From assembly GCA_963716455.1 (NCBI GenBank), contig CAVQTK010000008.1, positions 1 to 17,983 on the forward strand: a DNA stretch of 17,983 nt. The letters are read 5' to 3'. Made by a program: the position numbers and the translations under genes. The notes beneath the pieces are model-generated. The model searched no databases. It was not told the DNA's origin and saw only the letters and a program-made list of their open reading frames with translations. Of this stretch, positions 13,596 to 17,983 are shown piece after piece (the stretch's first letter is position 1; each line of letters begins with the position of its first letter). The DNA is from CAVQTK01 sp963716455 (lineage in GTDB: Bacteria; Pseudomonadota; Gammaproteobacteria; Coxiellales; Coxiellaceae).

Positions 13596-14501
13596 TTATC
13601 CTTCATAATGATCTTTTGGGCCTATGGGTTTTGCATGATTTTCAATATAGTCAATAATCATTCCAGCAACGTCCTGATTGGTGGCAGCTTCAATTCCTTC
13701 TAGGCCTGGAGAAGAGTTTACTTCCATAATTAAAGGGCCGCGTTTGGATCTTAACAGATCAACTCCAGCCATTTTTAATCCCATGATTTTGGCAGCTTTA
13801 ACAGCCATATCGCGTTCTGCCTTGCTTATTTTGACTGCCTTGGCCATACCGCCTTGATGAATATTAGAACGAAATTCTCCAGGCTCTGCTTGCCGTTCCA
13901 TAGCAGCAACCACTTTGTCTCCCACAACAAAACAACGAATATCCGCGCCACGGGCTTCATCAATAAACTCTTGGATAATGATATTAGCGTTAAGTCCCAT
14001 AAATGCCTGGATAACGCTACTTGCGGCCTTTTTGGTTTCTGCTAAGATGACGCCTACTCCTTGGGTGCCTTCAATGAGCTTGACGATAAGGGGTGGTCCA
14101 CCCACCATTTTAATTAGTTTGTCAACATCATTAAGAGAATAAGCAAAACCGGTAATGGGCATATCAATGCCTTTTCTGGATAAAAGTTGTAAGGAACGCA
14201 ATTTATCTCTAGATCGGGTAATACTAATGGATGGGTTAATGCTAAATGTGCCTCTTGTTTCAAATTGTCTAACTACTGCAGTTCCATAGAATGTTCTACC
14301 TGGACTAATTCTAGGAATGACGGCATCGAATAAAGGAAGTTTACGACCTTTGTAATAAATGATTGGTTTTTCCGAGCTAATATTCATATAGCATCTCATA
14401 TAGTCAATGACTAGCACTTCATGTCCACGTTGTTCTGCGGCTTCTTTAAGTCGAGATGTCGAATAAATATTTTTTCTTCGTGAAAGAATCGCCAATTTCA
14501 T
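13596..14501 (-). CDS. rimK: RimK-type ATP-grasp ligase, ribosomal protein S6 glutamate ligase
   Basis: This 301-aa ATP-grasp enzyme, the family's usual size, opens with MKLAILSRRKNIYSTSRL. It has RDKLRSLQLLSRKGIDMPIT (98-117), ATP lysine 141 and the Gly-rich loop EGTQGVGVILAE (144-155), IIIQEFIDEARGADIRCFVV, and the metal-binding end PLIMEVNSSPGLEGIE with Glu260 and Asn262. RimK adds glutamates to the C-terminus of ribosomal protein S6 and can make poly-alpha-glutamate. GAGG lies 12 nt upstream of the ATG. It leads a three-gene operon with an AstE-like hydrolase and rimB. Some homologues act on other acceptors, so the S6 role is inferred from family plus neighbours. Confidence 0.93.
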   Translation of the reverse strand: MKLAILSRRKNIYSTSRLKEAAEQRGHEVLVIDYMRCYMNISSEKPIIYYKGRKLPLFDAVIPRISPGRTFYGTAVVRQFETRGTFSINPSISITRSRDKLRSLQLLSRKGIDMPITGFAYSLNDVDKLIKMVGGPPLIVKLIEGTQGVGVILAETKKAASSVIQAFMGLNANIIIQEFIDEARGADIRCFVVGDKVVAAMERQAEPGEFRSNIHQGGMAKAVKISKAERDMAVKAAKIMGLKMAGVDLLRSKRGPLIMEVNSSPGLEGIEAATNQDVAGMIIDYIENHAKPIGPKDHYEG

Positions 14502-14788
14502 TTCATGTTACCTCATTAACACACAACTTGCCCGTTTAAATATAGTTTTTTATGGCGTAGAAAGTTTATCACACCTGCAGTTGAGAATAAAAAAGGATAT
14601 ATGAGAATAAAAGTCATCTGAATTAATTCATATTTGATTTAATTGCTGAAAGAGGCTGTATTCTTGTTATCAATTAAGAATAGGCTATTCAAATTTTGTT
14701 TGCAAATAATCAATTTATTGGAAATATTTGCATATGTTTCCTAAAATCAATGCAGAGACTTAAATTTTTTAATCAGGAGGATTTGTTT
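14502..14788. promoter_or_regulatory. Divergent control region between rimK and the histone-like gene, with inverted repeats
   Basis: This 287-bp AT-rich region must hold promoters for rimK (left) and the histone-like gene (right). I could not fix either promoter confidently. Two inverted repeats are clear. TATTCTT (14659-14665) pairs with AAGAATA (14676-14682) across 10 nt. TGCAAATA (14701-14708) pairs with TATTTGCA (14725-14732) across 16 nt. The first has the geometry of a dimeric regulator site. Either could form a leader hairpin upstream of the histone-like gene. Control of that gene through the leader is possible but unproven. Confidence 0.4.
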
Positions 14789-15328
14789 ATGGCACGCGCT
14801 GATAGATCAACACAAACTAGCAAATTAAAAAGGTCGGGGAAAAGTCTAATCCCTAGTAGGAGTAAAGGAAGCAAAACAGCACGATCGACTTTAAATAAAG
14901 GGTTAACTACTAGAAGTCGGAAAAGCAGTCCAAAATCCACTACCAGAGTGACTCCAAGCCGCTCAAAAAGAAGTTCAACTTTAACTGCAAAAGGCCAACC
15001 TAAGCGTCCTGCCTCAAGAAAAGCAGCTCCTAAGCGTTCAGCCAGCCGCATTTCTAGTCGTAAAACAACTCCTCGTCGTACTACCAGTGTTAAAAAAACT
15101 CCCACTTTGCATCGTAAAAAGAGCATGGTATCTCGGGGGGGAATTGGTAATTTATTACGTAAAATCACTGGAGGGAGTGTTAGCAAAGTTACGCCCAAAA
15201 ATAAGACATTGACGACAAATCGTAGAACTTCTACGCGAAAAGCTACAACCCGTCCATCTCGTTCTTATAGTGCTCCTTCACGTCGGCTTAAAAGCAGCTT
15301 TAAAAGATCTGCTACTAATTCAAGATAA
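14789..15328 (+). CDS. Histone-H1-like, Lys/Arg-rich nucleoid protein
   Basis: This is a 179-aa low-complexity protein with 25 Lys and 29 Arg (30%) and one acidic residue in total (Asp5). It is otherwise dominated by Ser, Thr, Pro and Ala. Repeated short motifs of the form (S/T)-P-(K/R) and PKR/SRK recall histone H1 tails and bacterial H1-like proteins such as those of Coxiella, Chlamydia and Bordetella. A short hydrophobic island at about 114-130 (SRGGIGNLLRKITGG) breaks the basic repeats. The start at 14789 is set by a strong CAGGAGG 8 nt upstream. An ATG at 14696 in the same frame would add non-basic residues and lacks such a site. It should bind DNA or RNA nonspecifically and compact the nucleoid. 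It is divergent from rimK. The family is too low in complexity to name firmly. Confidence 0.8.
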   Translation: MARADRSTQTSKLKRSGKSLIPSRSKGSKTARSTLNKGLTTRSRKSSPKSTTRVTPSRSKRSSTLTAKGQPKRPASRKAAPKRSASRISSRKTTPRRTTSVKKTPTLHRKKSMVSRGGIGNLLRKITGGSVSKVTPKNKTLTTNRRTSTRKATTRPSRSYSAPSRRLKSSFKRSATNSR

Positions 15329-15343
15329 ACAGTATTGTGACAT

Positions 15344-15401
15344 CGGCGATGGGTATGAGAAAGAAAAGTGTAAGTAATTAATTAAGAAATAACCATCGCC
15401 G
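15344..15401. repeat. Inverted repeat downstream of the histone-like gene
   Basis: CGGCGATGG (15344-15352) pairs exactly with CCATCGCCG (15393-15401) across a 40-nt A-rich loop. It begins 15 nt after the histone-like stop codon and could form the base of a 3'-UTR hairpin. The large loop and the lack of a following T-tract make it an unusual terminator. It may stabilise the transcript or bind a protein. Confidence 0.5.
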
Positions 15402-15417
15402 GCTTTAATTGCAATCT

Positions 15418-15457
15418 ATCAATAAGTGTGATTATAGTAATAATCACACTTATTGAT
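15418..15457. terminator. 18-bp perfect hairpin between convergent genes
   Basis: ATCAATAAGTGTGATTAT (15418-15435) pairs perfectly with 15440-15457, leaving a 4-nt AGTA loop. It lies between the convergent histone-like gene and the Cass2-like gene, where a bidirectional transcription stop is expected. The stem is A/T-rich and no clear T-tract follows on either strand, so it may act as an mRNA 3'-end protector or a protein site instead. Confidence 0.6.
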
Positions 15458-15479
15458 TCATTTCTTCTAGCCAGTACAG

Positions 15480-15977
15480 TTACATTAGCTCTTTTATTCC
15501 TATGTAAATATCTAAGCTGGTATTTCCCGGATCTTTTGCACGTTCATCATATAATTCAAAATCGGCTTGATATGTTCTTTCGCCAAGAAAATCAGTTGAT
15601 GTCATCTTCCAGATTTGTTGCCAAGCATCAATGACAACTTCTGGCATTTTGCCCGATTTAGTGGTGAGCTTTTGATATTTAGAGGGTGGGATTATTAATT
15701 TGTTTAAACCATTCGGTATTTTTTCAGGGCTACAAACTTCTTCACCGATAAAATAAGTATAATCTCCCTGTTCATCACTATCATACTCGGTATAAACAGC
15801 GAAGATTGTTCCCGGATTTTTTCGCTCAGGGATGTTTGTGGTAATATTTTGTGCAAAAAATTGTTCCGCTAATTTGCTAATTTTAGCAGTTTGGGGATTT
15901 ATTTCGTTTTTGTTATTGGTACGTACAGATAAACCAATTAATATAATTTCGGGTTTGTTTATTAATTCTTTTTGCAT
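15480..15977 (-). CDS. Cass2/GyrI-like effector-binding domain protein
   Basis: This 165-aa single-domain protein resembles stand-alone effector-binding (Cass2/GyrI-like, SHS2-fold) proteins. It opens IILIGLSVRTNNKNEI, followed by an amphipathic helix (AKISKLAEQFFAQN), then IFAVYTEYDSDEQGDYTYFIGEEV (the conserved Y-x-D...G-x-Y-x-x-x-I/V-G strand pair), a helix (DAWQQIWKM), and ERTYQADFELYDER with SLDIYIGIK at the end, which closes the ligand pocket. Relatives bind cationic small molecules or proteins such as gyrase and occur either fused to AraC/MerR DNA-binding domains or alone. There is no DNA-binding domain here. It begins 6 nt after the pckG stop with no clear Shine-Dalgarno sequence, so it is likely transcribed, and perhaps translated, together with pckG. 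Confidence 0.75.
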   Translation of the reverse strand: MQKELINKPEIILIGLSVRTNNKNEINPQTAKISKLAEQFFAQNITTNIPERKNPGTIFAVYTEYDSDEQGDYTYFIGEEVCSPEKIPNGLNKLIIPPSKYQKLTTKSGKMPEVVIDAWQQIWKMTSTDFLGERTYQADFELYDERAKDPGNTSLDIYIGIKELM

Positions 15978-15983
15978 AATTAT

Positions 15984-17822
15984 TTAAGAGGCGTGCTGAC
16001 ACTCATTTTCCAAAACAAAAGTCTTGAACAATTTATTTAAAATAGCGGTAAATTCTTTAGGTAAGCGTGTATTAAATTTATTGAAAAACTCCTCATGAGA
16101 TTTAATTTCTTTTACCCACTGGTTTAAATTAATCGTCATAAGCTCAGAAAATCGTTGAGGAGTCATTTCTAAGCCCTGCCATTCTATATCTTCATAGCTA
16201 GGAGTAAATCCTATAGGAGAATTTTCAGCATCCACCGATTCGTGAACTCGATCTAAAATCCATTTCAGAATGCGCATATTCTCACTATAACCAGGCCATA
16301 ATAATTTACCCTCATTAGATTTGCGAAACCAATTAACTCTAAAAATTTTTGGAGGCGATATTAAATGCTTTCCGATATCTAGCCAGTGTTGAAAATAATC
16401 AGCCATATTGTAGCCACAAAAAGGTAGCATAGCCATTGGATCTTGGCGAGTTATTCCTACAGCTCCACTTGCGGCAGCTGTAGTTTCAGAAGCGGTAGTG
16501 GCCGCTAAATATACACCCTCCTCCCAGTTTATTGCTTGATAAACTAATGGAACAGTGGTAGCTCTTCTGCCACCGAAAATAAAAGCACTAATAGGCACTC
16601 CCTCGGGATTTTCCCATTCGCTATCTAGAGAGGGACATTGTGTAGTAGATACTGTAAATCGGGCATTAGCATGGGCAGCTTTACGGCCGCACTGCGGGGT
16701 CCATTCTTGTCCTTGCCAATCGATGAGACGTTCAGGAGGAGTTTCTGTCATTTCTTCCCACCAGACATCACCTTCGGGAGTTAAAGCCACATTGGTAAAG
16801 ATAGTGTTTTTATTAATGGTGTGCATGATGTTGGGGTTAGTTTTGAATGAAGTTCCGGGTGCTACTCCAAAATAGCCTGCTTCGGGATTTATGGCATACA
16901 GGCGGCCATCATTGCCTGGTTTAATCCAGGCGATATCATCTCCTACTGTAGTTACTTTCCAGTCTAGAAAGGACTGTGGAGGTATTAACATGGCAAAATT
17001 GGTTTTTCCACAAGAACTAGGAAATGCTCCAGCAACATAAGTTTTTTCTCCTTGTGGAGATTCTACTCCCAAAATTAACATATGTTCAGCTAGCCAGCCC
17101 TCTTTTTGACCAACAACCGAGGCAATGCGTAATGCCAAACATTTTTTACCTAAAAGAGCGTTCCCTCCATATCCACTGCCAAAAGACCAAATCGCACGTT
17201 CTTCTGGAAAATGGACAATATATTTTTGTTCTTTATTACAAGGCCAAGAGGTATCTTTTTCACCGGTTTTAAGTGGCGCCCCTACAGAATGTAGACATTG
17301 GATAAAATCTTCATTTCCTAATTGTTCGAGCACTTTCTGTCCCATTCGGGTCATAATACGCATACTAACTACTACATATGGTGAGTCAGTGAGCTCAACC
17401 CCAATGCGTGCAATGGGTGATCCTAATGGACCCATACAGAAAGGGATGACATAAAGAGTTCGACCTTGCATGCAACCTTGGAAAAGGTTATTTAACGTTG
17501 CCTTCATTTCTAATGGATCAACCCAATTATTCGTTGGACCCGCATCCTCCTGTTTAAGACTACAGATGAAAGTGCGATCTTCAACTCGAGCAACATCACT
17601 AGGGTCAGATAGAGCTAGATAGCTGTTAGGACGTAGTTGCGGATTTAGTTTTTTTAAAGTTCCGGTAGAAACCATTTGGGAACAAAGATGATCATACTCT
17701 TCTTGACTGCCGTTACACCAATGGATTTTATCTGGTTGGCAAAGGTCAGCTATTTGATTAACCCATATCTTAAGTTTTTCATTTTTAATGTGATTGGAAG
17801 AAAAGTGAACAGTTTTTTTCAT
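15984..17822 (-). CDS. pckG: Phosphoenolpyruvate carboxykinase (GTP)
   Basis: This enzyme catalyses the GTP-dependent conversion of oxaloacetate to PEP, feeding gluconeogenesis, or runs anaplerotically in reverse. The 612-aa length fits the GTP class (about 600-620 aa), not the ATP class (about 540 aa). Signatures seen are the N-terminal DPSDVARVEDRTFICS, GRTLYVIPFCMGPLGSPIAR, WSFGSGYGGNALLGKKCLALR, the reactive-Cys P-loop FPSSCGKTNFAML (about 267-279, Cys271), GDDIAWIK (294-301) and FIFGGRRATTVPLVYQA. The start ATG at 17822 is preceded by TAGG. A sigma70-type promoter is visible upstream. Together with icd in this window it points to use of amino acids or other gluconeogenic carbon, as in host-associated bacteria, which is inference. 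A small effector-binding-domain gene follows after 6 nt. Confidence 0.97.
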   Translation of the reverse strand: MKKTVHFSSNHIKNEKLKIWVNQIADLCQPDKIHWCNGSQEEYDHLCSQMVSTGTLKKLNPQLRPNSYLALSDPSDVARVEDRTFICSLKQEDAGPTNNWVDPLEMKATLNNLFQGCMQGRTLYVIPFCMGPLGSPIARIGVELTDSPYVVVSMRIMTRMGQKVLEQLGNEDFIQCLHSVGAPLKTGEKDTSWPCNKEQKYIVHFPEERAIWSFGSGYGGNALLGKKCLALRIASVVGQKEGWLAEHMLILGVESPQGEKTYVAGAFPSSCGKTNFAMLIPPQSFLDWKVTTVGDDIAWIKPGNDGRLYAINPEAGYFGVAPGTSFKTNPNIMHTINKNTIFTNVALTPEGDVWWEEMTETPPERLIDWQGQEWTPQCGRKAAHANARFTVSTTQCPSLDSEWENPEGVPISAFIFGGRRATTVPLVYQAINWEEGVYLAATTASETTAAASGAVGITRQDPMAMLPFCGYNMADYFQHWLDIGKHLISPPKIFRVNWFRKSNEGKLLWPGYSENMRILKWILDRVHESVDAENSPIGFTPSYEDIEWQGLEMTPQRFSELMTINLNQWVKEIKSHEEFFNKFNTRLPKEFTAILNKLFKTFVLENECQHAS

Positions 17823-17860
17823 GGAGGCCTACTAGTTTATTATCACTAAATTTTTTCTGT

Positions 17861-17889
17861 ATGATATTCAAATATTAAGCTAGAGGCAA
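17861..17889 (-). promoter_or_regulatory. Probable pckG promoter
   Basis: On the minus strand TTGCCT (17889-17884, 4/6 to -35) and TATCAT (17866-17861, 5/6 to -10) are separated by exactly 17 nt. Initiation near 17854 would give a leader of about 32 nt before the pckG ATG. The -35 lies just past the stop codon of the upstream gene, so pckG can be transcribed independently of it. Confidence 0.55.
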
Positions 17890-17896
17890 GATTAAT

Positions 17897-17983
17897 TTAT
17901 TGGCGGCCAGCAATTTCTTTAGCATGGAAAATTGCGGTTAGTGAGCTGCTGATAACTATTAGTAATATAGATATAGATGGACT
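17897..17983 (-). CDS. 3' end of a probable membrane-protein gene (partial)
   Basis: A frame open from the window edge ends in a TAA at 17897-17899 and encodes the last 28 residues: a hydrophobic stretch ISILLIVISSSLTAIF followed by a charged tail HAKEIAGRQ. This is the usual look of the last membrane helix of an integral membrane protein. The fragment is too short to name. It has the same orientation as pckG, with 74 bp between them. Confidence 0.4.
   Translation of the reverse strand, partial: SPSISILLIVISSSLTAIFHAKEIAGRQ

Noticed and set aside
14696..14788. Longer N-terminus for the histone-like protein
   Set aside because: The added residues are not basic. The strong CAGGAGG site positions the start at 14789.
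14773..15198. Long minus-strand frame opposite the histone-like gene
   Set aside because: It is the complement of a Lys/Arg/Ser/Thr-rich coding sequence, giving a Leu/Val/Arg-rich shadow without its own start signals.
16555..17454. Plus-strand frames opposite pckG
   Set aside because: They are shadows of the strongly conserved PEP carboxykinase.
1..17983. CRISPR array or phage genes
   Set aside because: No regularly spaced direct repeats and no structural phage, integrase or transposase genes were seen.

Overview
The window is AT-rich bacterial DNA with two parts of different character. Roughly 1-4.87 kb is accessory and decaying. Roughly 4.88-17.98 kb is densely packed with intact genes. 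NADP-type isocitrate dehydrogenase, QueA, GTP-type PEP carboxykinase, a RimK/RimB cluster, an ankyrin protein and a Lys/Arg-rich histone-like protein together suggest a gammaproteobacterium, plausibly host-associated and Legionella/Coxiella-like. That placement is inference from gene content and composition, not from a phylogenetic marker.

Region 1 (1-4870) is a gene graveyard. It holds an MbcA/ParS/Xre-type antitoxin followed 1 nt later by a 70-aa unknown ORF; a palindrome-rich, very AT-rich spacer; a HigB/Gp49-type toxin relic next to an intact HigA-type antitoxin; and then, all on the minus strand, remains of a resistance-like cassette. Read in transcription order the cassette is a short RibD_C/dihydrofolate-reductase-like scrap, an aminoglycoside-phosphotransferase-family gene with a nonsense codon, a MarR-type regulator with an internal deletion, a GNAT acetyltransferase that is still open, and an AAC(6')-like acetyltransferase broken by three frameshifts. 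Reading the three frames together across the breaks reconstructs each family. The island ends with a strong hairpin and an inverted-repeat element (about 4524-4753) that resembles a dispersed repeat.

Region 2 (4877-12088) has a polytopic membrane protein of unknown function and, convergent to it, a DUF6159-like membrane protein. The latter is divergent from queA by only 15 bp. queA, icd, a small four-helix membrane protein and an 864-aa ankyrin protein follow in one direction with gaps of 26, 34 and 19 nt, so they may form one operon. The ankyrin protein carries an N-terminal module that looks like a free-standing small-protein family, then ankyrin repeats, coiled coils and a novel C-terminal region. 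It is a candidate secreted effector.

Region 3 (12094-15328) holds rimK, an AstE-like zinc hydrolase and rimB in a compact minus-strand operon, presumably for ribosomal protein S6 glutamate-tail modification. Divergent from it is a 179-aa histone-H1-like protein that is 30% Lys+Arg.

Region 4 (15418-17983) has a long hairpin between convergent genes, a small Cass2/GyrI-like effector-binding protein, and pckG (GTP PEP carboxykinase) directly upstream of it on the minus strand with a recognisable promoter. The 3' end of a probable membrane-protein gene enters from the right edge.
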